From an uncultured Lachnobacterium sp. (GTDB lineage Bacteria; Bacillota; Clostridia; Lachnospirales; Lachnospiraceae): 7,663 nucleotides of DNA. Below, piece after piece: positions 1 through 5,974 of the stretch. Location: the NCBI GenBank assembly GCA_900552085.1, contig URYB01000120.1, positions 1-7,663 of the forward strand, read 5' to 3'. The stretch's first letter is position 1. Every line of letters begins with the position of its first letter. The translations under genes were made by a program, and so were the position numbers. Under the pieces are notes generated by a model. That model worked only from the letters and a program-made list of their open reading frames with translations. It was not told the DNA's origin and searched no databases.

Positions 1-240
1 GATATTTATATTATATCAAACATAGGCGGTACTATCTACTTTTTCAGTGCCCTCCACGATTTAACAAGGGGTGTTATTGCTTTTCGTATATAATTCTAAT
101 TTTACATGGTATTTTTTGTGCAGATGTGCCAATAGAATTTCAAAAAGGTATTTTTACCTCCGGGCTTTTTAGTACTTAAGTACCACTTGCCCGGAGTTGT
201 GATTTTCGAATGGTTCAACGATTCCAGTCGCATGAATAAG
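1..240 (-). other. Non-coding tail with hairpins, running off the left edge
   Basis: No open reading frame with a plausible ribosome binding site is seen here on either strand. Read on the minus strand after the terminator at 241-293, it contains an 8-bp GC-rich hairpin (158-165 with 189-196) whose loop holds the palindrome GTACTTAAGTAC (172-183). Next comes a tiny stem GGTA/TACC followed by five Ts, then an AT-rich 7-bp inverted repeat (92-98 with 133-139). A TATAAT (10-15, minus) with a TAGATA 17 bases upstream could be a promoter for a gene beyond the left edge. The hairpins might be a regulatory leader, or the decayed end of a mobile element. I do not recognise the family. Confidence 0.35.
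158..196 (-). other. GC-rich stem-loop with internal palindrome
   Basis: The arms CTCCGGGC (158-165) and GCCCGGAG (189-196) are perfectly complementary. The 23-nt loop contains the 12-nt palindrome GTACTTAAGTAC. On the minus strand the hairpin is followed by GGTAAAAATACC and then TTTTT, which could act as a weak terminator. The run of As in the loop could pair instead with that TTTTT, so two exclusive folds are possible, as in attenuators. This is seen only as base pairing; function is unknown. Confidence 0.45.
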
Positions 241-293
241 AAAAAGCCGGTTGACATACGGTAGCTTCTTCGCTACCTCTTTTGTCATCCGAC
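241..293 (-). terminator. Long Rho-independent terminator of the 42-codon gene
   Basis: On the minus strand, an outer 11-bp stem (283-293 with 246-256, one G-U and one A-A mismatch) is topped by an internal loop and a perfect 6-bp stem GGTAGC/GCTACC (272-277 with 260-265) with a GAAGAA loop. It is followed by TTTTT at 245-241. The 5' arm begins one base after the TAA stop of the small gene, so a ribosome sitting on the stop would cover the arm. Confidence 0.8.
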
Positions 294-294
294 T

Positions 295-423
295 TTAGTA
301 TCTACCTGTCACGAATCGCAGGAAGGATACCGGTTTACGTCCGCAACTCTTCGTCCGCTTTACATAATCCTTGTAATACTGGACTACCTGAGCAAAGGAC
401 ATCGTAGGATCGATTGCATACAT
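295..423 (-). CDS. Uncharacterised 42-residue basic small protein
   Basis: I do not recognise this gene. It starts at ATG 423-421 after a near-perfect Shine-Dalgarno (AAGGAGGTG, 438-430, six bases before the ATG) and ends at TAA 297-295. The product begins MYAIDPTMSF, continues with AQVVQYYKDY, and ends FLRFVTGRY. It is rich in Lys and Arg (about eight basic against two Asp residues), has one Cys (residue 27), and has no membrane segment or signal peptide. It has its own sigma-A-like promoter (544-572), a leader of about 115 nt with two hairpins, and a strong terminator right after the stop. This complete transcription unit argues that it is a real gene and not chance. It could be a small nucleic-acid-binding protein, a leader peptide controlling a gene beyond the left edge, or a remnant of a mobile element's first ORF. 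Confidence 0.55.
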   Translation of the reverse strand: MYAIDPTMSFAQVVQYYKDYVKRTKSCGRKPVSFLRFVTGRY

Positions 424-537
424 GTCGATACACCTCCTTATATTTTATCCTCACTTGATTAGCATATGCCTCACAAGTGAATTGGTTCCTGAAAAGTATG
501 AATCCTATGATATTTCATACGATATACTCTTCACTAC
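424..537 (-). promoter_or_regulatory. Structured leader of the 42-codon gene
   Basis: The predicted 5' untranslated region holds two hairpins with perfect 7-bp stems: GTATGAA/TTCATAC (514-520 with 496-502) and TCACTTG/CAAGTGA (474-480 with 451-457). The second ends 13 bases before the Shine-Dalgarno. A 15-codon ORF (518-471, MKYHRIHTFQEPIHL) overlaps both hairpins, but has only a weak ribosome site (GAAGAG). A leader this long and folded before a 42-codon gene is unusual and suggests post-transcriptional control. No known riboswitch class was recognised. Confidence 0.4.
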
Positions 538-543
538 GGTTAT

Positions 544-572
544 AGTATAGCACTACTTATGGTAAAAATCAA
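544..572 (-). promoter_or_regulatory. Sigma-A promoter of the 42-codon gene
   Basis: TTGATT (572-567) and TATACT (549-544) are separated by exactly 17 bases on the minus strand. Both boxes match the sigma-A consensus at four or five of six positions. Transcription would start near 537. The promoter lies just downstream of the phosphoesterase terminator, so the small gene is transcribed independently of it. Confidence 0.65.
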
Positions 573-627
573 CAAATTCAGTGTAAGTTTTTTGTGCATT
601 TCGTATGTTGTTTTTGTAAAAAATTAA

Positions 628-667
628 AAAATGCGCGTTCGCACGTTAAAGTGTGAATGCGCATTTT
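628..667 (-). terminator. Rho-independent terminator after the phosphoesterase gene
   Basis: Two 17-nt arms (628-644 and 651-667) flank a 6-nt loop. On the minus strand the stem has two A·C mismatches and is followed by a T-rich run (TTTTTTAATTTTTT), as expected for a terminator serving the gene that ends at 713. In a plus-strand transcript the two mismatches become G-U pairs and the whole 17-bp stem pairs, so it may work in both directions, although no plus-strand gene is seen. Confidence 0.8.
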
Positions 668-712
668 GTCATAGATTTTACTTATAAATAATGTTCTTTT
701 TTACATCCAGGC

Positions 713-1837
713 TTATAGCTGACCTTCAATATTGATGAGCAGATACTCAGATTTACAGCCTGTTTTAAATTTAATCGCCCAATCGGATATCCCGGAAGTC
801 ACAATAAAATTCGTATTTCCTCTTTTTTCATATCCATACACACGGTCATCTTCTGCAATATTGCTATGATTTTCAATGGTCATAAGTGGGAACAGCTGGC
901 CTCCATGTGTGTGCCCGGAAAGAACCAGATCCACATTGGCATCTTTTTGTGCTTCGTAATCCTGTGGCTGATGATCGAGTACAATAGAAAATTTATCCGG
1001 ATCCAGTCCCTGTACCAGTTCTTCCATTGACTTTCTGCCACCTGCATATTCCTCAGACTTGTCCTGTCTTCCAATAATATAAAAACGATTGTCCACCAAT
1101 TCTACATCATCCTGCATCACATGAACATTGTTTTTCTCTAGTTCATTGATCAGATCATTCCCGTCATATCCACGATACTCCGGCGGATAATAGCCTTTGT
1201 CATGATTTCCAAAAACATAATATACACCATATGTAGTTTTCATATCACCAAGCGCTTTACAGCATGCAATCATATCTTCTTTGGTCGTATCATCATCCAC
1301 AAAATCCCCGACAATCAATACAATATCTGGATTTTGATTCTGAATATCCTTCATATGCTCTGCAAAGCCTTCTCCATGAAATGTTGTTCCGGTATGTGAA
1401 TCGGAAAGTACTGCTACTTTTAGCTTTCCAACTGCTTTGTCTGTCTGTATGTCGTATGTTGTCTCCCAGACATGATGTGCCTGATACCAGCCGATTCCCA
1501 GATATCCAACCGTAAAAACAATCGCTGCGATTCCGGCATAATACCGCAAAAACGTCTTTTTCCCAAATTTCTTTATTAGCGCAAAAATGCCATCACTGAT
1601 CAGCCAGAATACAAGCAGATGAAGAACGCATATGATTGCATTCATAGAGCCCCATGCCAACCAGAGAACGGCTGTAATTGCAACAACAATCAGGATGCTC
1701 ACTACAATCTGCACAATTCTTTTTTCTTTTGTAATCCGCTTGAAAAAAGCGAATTTTCGTATCCGGCTCGCAAGGTATAATATGCCAACAAAAGCAAGCA
1801 CAAATAATACGATCATAAGTAATGCCCACATATTCAT
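713..1837 (-). CDS. Membrane-anchored calcineurin-like metallophosphoesterase
   Basis: The protein has 374 residues: an N-terminal part with four hydrophobic segments (about 4-22, 42-62, 66-88, 101-118), then a catalytic domain from about 139. The catalytic domain carries the metal-binding signature of calcineurin-like phosphoesterases in order: D146-x-H148, G177-D178, G-N211-H212-D213, H289 and G308-H309-T-H311-GGQ. All metal ligands are present, so it should be an active two-metal hydrolase. It resembles the YkuE/YkoQ group; the substrate in Gram-positive bacteria is not clear to me, perhaps a phospholipid or other envelope phosphoester. The basic loops between segments 1 and 2 and between 3 and 4 place the catalytic domain outside the membrane by the positive-inside rule (inference). 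The start is ATG 1837-1835 with GGGAG ten bases upstream; ATG two codons later is a possible alternative. It has its own promoter with two operators and its own terminator. It lies 108 bp after cysA with no terminator seen between them, so read-through from the sulfate operon is possible. Confidence 0.9.
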   Translation of the reverse strand: MNMWALLMIVLFVLAFVGILYLASRIRKFAFFKRITKEKRIVQIVVSILIVVAITAVLWLAWGSMNAIICVLHLLVFWLISDGIFALIKKFGKKTFLRYYAGIAAIVFTVGYLGIGWYQAHHVWETTYDIQTDKAVGKLKVAVLSDSHTGTTFHGEGFAEHMKDIQNQNPDIVLIVGDFVDDDTTKEDMIACCKALGDMKTTYGVYYVFGNHDKGYYPPEYRGYDGNDLINELEKNNVHVMQDDVELVDNRFYIIGRQDKSEEYAGGRKSMEELVQGLDPDKFSIVLDHQPQDYEAQKDANVDLVLSGHTHGGQLFPLMTIENHSNIAEDDRVYGYEKRGNTNFIVTSGISDWAIKFKTGCKSEYLLINIEGQL

Positions 1838-1869
1838 AGGTTAAATTCTCCCTTCACCTCGCCACGATA

Positions 1870-1883
1870 GTACGAGTTCGTAC
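1870..1883. promoter_or_regulatory. Palindromic operator A before the phosphoesterase gene
   Basis: GTACGAGTTCGTAC has 6-bp arms GTACGA/TCGTAC around a 2-bp centre. It lies near or just after the expected transcription start. It shares the core CGAGTTCG with operator B in inverted form, 25 bp centre to centre. The shape suits a dimeric repressor such as a TetR-family protein (inference); no such regulator is encoded in the window. Confidence 0.6.
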
Positions 1884-1888
1884 CATTA

Positions 1889-1917
1889 ATAACGATGCGA
1901 ACTCGCAGAATTGTCAA
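1889..1917 (-). promoter_or_regulatory. Promoter of the phosphoesterase gene
   Basis: A perfect -35 box TTGACA is at 1917-1912 on the minus strand. The -10 box is not clear-cut: CGTTAT is at 17-base spacing and TATTAA at 20. Operator B sits in the spacer and operator A near the start point, a typical repressed-promoter layout. A weak -10 is compatible with tight control. Confidence 0.5.
1896..1907. promoter_or_regulatory. Palindromic operator B in the promoter spacer
   Basis: TGCGAACTCGCA has arms TGCGA/TCGCA around a 2-bp centre. On the minus strand it reads TGCGAGTTCGCA, matching operator A at the core CGAGTTCG. A bound protein would directly block the space between the -35 and -10 boxes. 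Confidence 0.6.
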
Positions 1918-1945
1918 GATAACCTGTGGACATTTAATAAAATTA

Positions 1946-3070
1946 TTATATTACCATACTCACATCCTGTTCCAGCACCGGATTCTGCAACAGATGCAGT
2001 CTTGCGTCCGCCTCCGCTTCATGATTTTCTGCGGCGACGGTCTGCTCGTCATCTACCAGATACAACCGCTGTATCCACACATTGACCTGCTCTTTTTCCC
2101 TCACAATCGCATCCGTAAACGGGCGGAATGCCGTAAGAAGTTCCCCCTTTACATTCACCTGTAATTCAAGCACATCCCCGCGGAAGGAAACGCTCTCCAC
2201 AACTCCGGTCTCGGTCGTCACCGGGTATTTCACCGGCTCTGACTTTTTGCTTACGGTGACATATTCGGAACGGATCACCGCGCCGGTTCCTTTTTTCGGA
2301 TGATACGCTTCATATCCCTTAAACTTCGTAAAATCCTCGACATAAGAAGATGTTCCCAAAAACTGTGCCACAAACGCCGTGTCCGGTCTGTTGCACACAG
2401 AAACGGGGCTGCCAATCTGCTCATTTTTCCCATAATTCATAAAAATGATCTGATCCGCCACTTCAATGGCCTCATTCTGGTCGTGCGTCACAAAGATACT
2501 TGTAATTCCGACCTTTTTGATCAGCTGCTTTAACCAGGTGCGCAGTTCTTTGCGGACTTTTGCATCCAGTGCCGCAAACGGCTCATCCAAAAGAAGCAGG
2601 CGCGGTTCTGTCGCAAGGGCACGGGCAAACGCCACGCGCTGCCGCTGCCCGCCGGACAACTGGTTGGGATAGCGTTTTTCCATACCGGACAGTCCCACAA
2701 GTTCGATCAGCTCCGCTACCCGTTTGCGGATGGCTGCGGTTTTCCACTTTGCCACTTTCAGGCCAAACGCAATATTTTCCTCCACCGTCTTATACCGGAA
2801 AAGTGCATAATTCTGGAATACAAATCCAATGCCGCGTTTGCTCGCCTTTACATGATCCACCGGTTTGCCGCCAATATAGATTTCTCCGGCATCGGCATCT
2901 TCCAGTCCCGCCAGAATACGCAGAATCGTTGTCTTTCCACTTCCGCTCGGCCCGAGAAGCCCGATCAGTTCTCCTTTTGGAATCTGAAAGGAAACATGAT
3001 CCGATGCCGTAACATTGTCATAGGTTTTTACAATATCTTTTACTTCCACATAAATGTTTTCTTTTTCCAT
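1946..3070 (-). CDS. cysA: Sulfate/thiosulfate ABC importer ATP-binding protein CysA
   Basis: This is the cytoplasmic ATPase of the sulfate importer; it hydrolyses ATP to drive transport through CysT/CysW. In the 374-residue product one sees Walker A GPSGSGKT (40-47), the Q-loop FVFQNYALF (Q86), signature LSGGQRQR (138-145), Walker B LLLLDEP (158-164), D-loop AALD (166-169) and switch H196 in VTHD. All key residues are intact. The stretch around the Q-loop (FVFQNYALFR), Walker B through VRKEL, and FVTHDQNEA are close to CysA of enterobacteria, including the family's usual length. Residues after about 240 form a C-terminal regulatory domain, more divergent than the nucleotide-binding part. Start ATG 3070-3068 has AGGAGG five bases upstream and lies 14 bases after the cysW stop, so the two are co-translated. 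It is the last gene of the operon. Confidence 0.93.
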   Translation of the reverse strand: MEKENIYVEVKDIVKTYDNVTASDHVSFQIPKGELIGLLGPSGSGKTTILRILAGLEDADAGEIYIGGKPVDHVKASKRGIGFVFQNYALFRYKTVEENIAFGLKVAKWKTAAIRKRVAELIELVGLSGMEKRYPNQLSGGQRQRVAFARALATEPRLLLLDEPFAALDAKVRKELRTWLKQLIKKVGITSIFVTHDQNEAIEVADQIIFMNYGKNEQIGSPVSVCNRPDTAFVAQFLGTSSYVEDFTKFKGYEAYHPKKGTGAVIRSEYVTVSKKSEPVKYPVTTETGVVESVSFRGDVLELQVNVKGELLTAFRPFTDAIVREKEQVNVWIQRLYLVDDEQTVAAENHEAEADARLHLLQNPVLEQDVSMVI

Positions 3071-3084
3071 ATGCTCCTCCTGCC

Positions 3085-3903
3085 TTATGCAGATTTCTGT
3101 CCCTTATATTCAAAAATGTTGCGCAAAATCAAAATTGCAACCGCCATCACCACCAATATGGAAGACATTGCAAATGCGCCGGTAAAATCAAATGCCTGAT
3201 ACAGCAGTTCAATGTAAAGCGGCATCGTATTGGTTTTGCCGCGCAGATGTCCGGACAATACGGACACGGCACCAAATTCACCCATGGCGCGTGCGGCGCA
3301 AAGCACAATTCCATACAGCAGTGCCCATTTGATCCGCGGAAACGTGATTTCCCAGAAAATGCGGAATCCGCCTGCTCCCATAAGAGCTGCCGCTTCCTCC
3401 TCATCATTTCCCGATGCCGTCAGCACCGGAATGATCTCACGCGAAATAAATGGAAATGTGACAAATACCGTTGCCAGCACAATCCCCGGTACCGCAAAGA
3501 TGATCTCGATGCCCCATTTTTCCAGAAACGGATACAAAATGCTCTGCCGTCCAAACGTCAGCACGTAAATCAGTCCTGCGATAATCGGAGAAATCGTCAG
3601 TGGAAGATCAATCAGTGTAGAAAAAAACTTTTTCCCGTGAAATTGAAATTTTGTGATCAGCCATGAGGCAAACAGCCCGAACACTGTATTGACAACGACC
3701 GCAATCACCGTCACCTGAATGGTCAGAAGAATGGCTTTTACCGCATATGGATCGGTCACTGCTGCCAGATACGCACCCAGTCCATTCCGAAGTGCGGTCA
3801 CAATCACATACACCAGCGGCAATACCAGCATCACCAGCAGAAAAAGACTGACCGCTGTGATAAGCACCCATTTCCATGGGCCATGATTATTTTTTTCTCT
3901 CAT
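3085..3903 (-). CDS. cysW: Sulfate ABC importer permease CysW
   Basis: This is one of the two channel subunits of the sulfate/thiosulfate importer, in the cytoplasmic membrane. The 272 residues are mostly hydrophobic, with a membrane segment at about 13-36 and further segments through 245-265. The EAA coupling loop (EEAAALMGAGGFRIFWEITFP, 169-189) contacts the ATPase CysA. The stretch MGEFGAVSVLSG followed by LRGKTNTMPLYIELLY is characteristic of CysW as opposed to CysT. Start ATG 3903-3901 has AGGAGG five bases upstream. It begins 21 bases after the cysT stop and ends 14 bases before cysA, as in a tight operon. No frameshift or missing motif is seen. Confidence 0.92.
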   Translation of the reverse strand: MREKNNHGPWKWVLITAVSLFLLVMLVLPLVYVIVTALRNGLGAYLAAVTDPYAVKAILLTIQVTVIAVVVNTVFGLFASWLITKFQFHGKKFFSTLIDLPLTISPIIAGLIYVLTFGRQSILYPFLEKWGIEIIFAVPGIVLATVFVTFPFISREIIPVLTASGNDEEEAAALMGAGGFRIFWEITFPRIKWALLYGIVLCAARAMGEFGAVSVLSGHLRGKTNTMPLYIELLYQAFDFTGAFAMSSILVVMAVAILILRNIFEYKGQKSA

Positions 3904-3924
3904 GTATTCCTCCTGTCCACGGCT

Positions 3925-4764
3925 TTACCCAAGTCCGTTTATGATTTTTGCAGTTCTTCCCTGAATGATTGCATTGACGAACAGTATGATAAATGCCAAT
4001 CCCAGCATCACCAGTGCGATACTTGTGGCGCTGGCGTAATCATATTCCTGAAGCTTTGCCATGATCATCAGCGGCGCGATCTCTGTCTTGTACGGCGTAT
4101 TTCCTGCAATGAAAACAACGCTTCCGTACTCTCCGATGCTTCTGGCAAACGCCATTGTAAATCCGGCAATGAGCGCCGGACGGATTTCCGGAAAAATGAC
4201 GCCAAAGAAAATCTGCACCCGTGAAGCCCCCAGCAGACTTGCAGCTTCCTCATACTGTTCCTCTACTTTTGCCAGCACCGGCTGCACACTTCTTACCACA
4301 AACGGAATTCCGATAAACTCCAGCGCCACCGTGATGCCGATACGTGTGTATGCAATGGAAATTCCTTTGTGTGCGAAAATGCGTCCCACCCAGCCATTTT
4401 TCACGGTCAGATGCGTCAGGGAAATGCCTGCCACCGCTGTCGGCAGTGCAAATGGCAGTTCAATCATGCCATCCATGATCCGTTTTCCCGGGAAATCATA
4501 CCGGACAAGCACCCAGGCGATCCCAAGTCCCGCCACGGCATTGATCGCTGAAGCGATAAACGCCGTTACAATACTTACATAATAGCTGGACAGTACGCGT
4601 GGCCGGGTGATTGTCTGAAAAAACTCACTCCACGACAGTTTTGCCGAAAATACCACAAGCGAACATAACGGAATCACCACGATCACCCCAAGCATTGCCG
4701 TTACAATCCCCAATGACAATCCAAATCCCGGAATTACCCGCTTTGCGTTTCCTTTTCTTTTCAA
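3925..4764 (-). CDS. cysT: Sulfate ABC importer permease CysT (CysU)
   Basis: This is the second channel subunit of the sulfate/thiosulfate importer. Hallmarks are RVIPGFGLSLG near the N-terminus, ELPFALPTAVAGISL, GIPFVVRSVQPVL, the EAA loop (EEAASLLGASRVQIFFGVIFP) and RSIGEYGSVVFIAGN. All closely match CysT of enterobacteria and set it apart from molybdate permeases. I place the start at TTG 4764-4762 (279 residues), because a Shine-Dalgarno AAAGGGGTGAG lies four bases upstream. This layout copies the binding-protein gene, where AAAGGGTGAG precedes ATGAAAAAAAG. The longer reading from GTG 4773 would put the start codon inside the Shine-Dalgarno. The gene starts 24 bases after the binding-protein stop and runs closely into cysW. 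It appears intact even though the partner gene upstream is interrupted. Confidence 0.9.
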   Translation of the reverse strand: MKRKGNAKRVIPGFGLSLGIVTAMLGVIVVIPLCSLVVFSAKLSWSEFFQTITRPRVLSSYYVSIVTAFIASAINAVAGLGIAWVLVRYDFPGKRIMDGMIELPFALPTAVAGISLTHLTVKNGWVGRIFAHKGISIAYTRIGITVALEFIGIPFVVRSVQPVLAKVEEQYEEAASLLGASRVQIFFGVIFPEIRPALIAGFTMAFARSIGEYGSVVFIAGNTPYKTEIAPLMIMAKLQEYDYASATSIALVMLGLAFIILFVNAIIQGRTAKIINGLG

Positions 4765-4779
4765 GATTCTCACCCCTTT
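4765..4779 (-). promoter_or_regulatory. Ribosome binding site that decides the TTG start of cysT
   Basis: AAAGGGGTGAG is followed by ATC and then TTG AAA AGA. The same block, AAAGGGTGAG followed by ATT and ATG AAA AAA, is found before the binding-protein gene (5868-5881). The parallel favours TTG at 4764 over GTG at 4773, which overlaps the ribosome site itself. Confidence 0.65.
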
Positions 4780-4788
4780 CCACTCGCT

Positions 4789-5868
4789 TTATTTCTCTTC
4801 GTAAATCGAATCAAAGACTCCGCCATCCGCAAAATGCGTTTCGCTTGCCTTGCTCCAGCCGCCGAAATGGTCAATATTTGTCAGGTCAATATCTGTAATG
4901 ATCCATTTTCCATCTTTCGGAAGCTCGGTAATGGTTTTGGAAGTGCCCTCATAGGTATATTCCTTTAAAACGGATTCCGTTGTCGGACGGTAATACCACT
5001 GTGCCTCAAGCTTTTGTGCCTCATCCGAATACAGATAATTCAGATATTCGGTTGCCACATCGCGTGTGCCGTTTTTATCAACCACCTGATCAACCACGGC
5101 AACGGTTGGCTGGCAGAGGATGGAGACCGATGGAACGACAATTTCATATTCTCCCGGATGTTCATCCAGAGAAAGAAATGCCTCATTTTCCCACGCAAGA
5201 AGCACATCTCCCTGTCCGTTTTCCACAAACGAAGTGGTTGCTCCACGCGCTCCGGAGTCAAGCACGACAACGTTTTCATAAAGTGTCTTTATCTTTTCTT
5301 TAATTTCATCCTCGCTGAATCCCTGTTTTTCAAAATAATACCAGGCTGCAAGATAATTCCATCGCGCACCGCCGGATGTTTTCGGGTTCGGTGTGATCAC
5401 TCCCACATCGTCCCGCAGCAGGTCATCTCAGTCGGTAATATCCTTTGGATTTCCTTTTCTCACAAGAAAAACAATTGTGGAAGTATACGGCGAACTGTCC
5501 AGTGGAAATTCCTTTGTGTACCCGTCCTCGATCAGTCCTGCATCTTTGACCGCATCCACATCTCCTTCGAGTGCCAGTGTGACCACATCTGCCGGAAGTC
5601 CGTTTGCAACTTCAAGCGCCTGCTTACCGGAACCGCCATGGGACTGTGTAATCTCCACATCCTGTCCTTTTTCCTCTTTCCAGTGCTTCTGAAACAGTTT
5701 GTTGTATGCCTCATACAGTTCTCTGGTCGGATCATAAGATACATTGGTAATGGAAACGCTCTCTGCTTTCTGTGTGCCGCTTTCTGCACTCTGCGTACTT
5801 CCGCAGCCTGCGAACGCCCCTAATGATAATGTAACTGCCAATACGATACTTGCGATTCTTTTTTTCAT
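4789..5868 (-). pseudogene. sbp: Sulfate-binding lipoprotein (Sbp/CysP type), interrupted by TGA
   Basis: This is the extracellular substrate-binding subunit that would hand sulfate to CysT/CysW. The full frame has 359 codons plus stop. It begins with a lipoprotein signal peptide (KKR, hydrophobic core, AFAGC with Cys22; Phe at -3 is not the usual Leu). Family motifs run in order: SHGGSGKQA, ADVVTLAL, SSPYTSTIVFLVRKGNP, ITPNPKTSGGARWNYLAAW (158-176) and DVLLAWENEA, which hold the likely sulfate-contacting Ser, Gly and Trp residues. Codon 147 (5430-5428) is TGA in the frame ...DITD-stop-DDLL..., exactly where Sbp proteins carry Trp (DW-DL), so one G-to-A change of TGG explains it. The frame continues open for 212 codons to TAA at 4791-4789. 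As read, the products are a 146-residue fragment without the C-terminal lobe and an orphan C-terminal frame whose first in-frame start is a poor GTG at 5406. Start ATG 5868 has AAAGGGTGAG upstream. The cause could be a true mutation, a sequencing error or read-through. Confidence 0.85.
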
Positions 5869-5938
5869 AATTCTCACCCTTTCTTTTCTGCGGCACACCG
5901 TCCAATCCGGCATCACCGAAATGTGTTTTTTGTTTATG
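5869..5938 (-). promoter_or_regulatory. Leader of the sulfate operon with paired mini-hairpins
   Basis: The predicted 70-nt untranslated region contains two similar blocks, CGGTGATGCCG (5918-5908) and CGGTGTGCCG (5900-5891), each able to form a small 3-bp hairpin. The ribosome site follows. It is too short for a SAM riboswitch or T-box, and the loops do not match the ACGR loops of the guanidine-II riboswitch. It may simply be a protein- or RNA-binding repeat, or chance. Confidence 0.3.
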
Positions 5939-5944
5939 GGTGAG

Positions 5945-5973
5945 AGTATACATGGCATTTTGTGCATTATCAA
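5945..5973 (-). promoter_or_regulatory. Sigma-A promoter of the sulfate operon
   Basis: TTGATA (5973-5968) and TATACT (5950-5945) lie 17 bases apart on the minus strand, five of six matches each to consensus. Transcription should start near 5938. The -35 box begins one base beyond the inverted repeat 5975-6006, so a protein bound at that repeat would sit directly upstream of RNA polymerase. Confidence 0.75.
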
Positions 5974-5974
5974 A

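Noticed and set aside
1..712. Insertion sequence or transposase remnant at the left end
   Set aside because: No transposase motif, paired terminal repeats or target duplication could be seen; the hairpins alone do not establish a mobile element.
1870..1907. SOS (LexA) box before the phosphoesterase gene
   Set aside because: The Gram-positive LexA site is CGAAC-N4-GTTCG; the two palindromes here have a 2-bp centre (CGAGTTCG core) and do not fit.
1946..4773. Molybdate or phosphate importer instead of sulfate
   Set aside because: The binding protein (SHGGSGKQA, ITPNPKTSGGARWNYLAAW) and the two distinct permeases (CysT, CysW) match the sulfate/thiosulfate family; molybdate systems have a single permease type and other motifs.
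4789..5406. Separate 205-residue gene starting at GTG 5406
   Set aside because: It is the exact in-frame continuation of the binding protein after the TGA, lacks a signal peptide and has no good ribosome site before the GTG.
5428..5430. General UGA=Trp genetic code, or selenocysteine, to explain the internal TGA
   Set aside because: More than 25 other tryptophans in the window are encoded by TGG, which would not be so in a UGA=Trp organism. The position is Trp in the family, not Cys, and no SECIS-like hairpin was recognised just downstream.
5014..5823. 269-codon plus-strand open frame opposite the binding-protein gene
   Set aside because: It is antisense to a clearly homologous gene, gives a Cys/His/Ile-rich sequence of no recognisable family and has no ribosome site. 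Similar antisense frames at 4061-4582 and 2560-3012 were rejected for the same reason.
5891..5918. Guanidine-II (mini-ykkC) riboswitch
   Set aside because: There are two tandem hairpins, but the loops are TGATG and TGTG, without the required ACGR, and the stems are only 3 bp.
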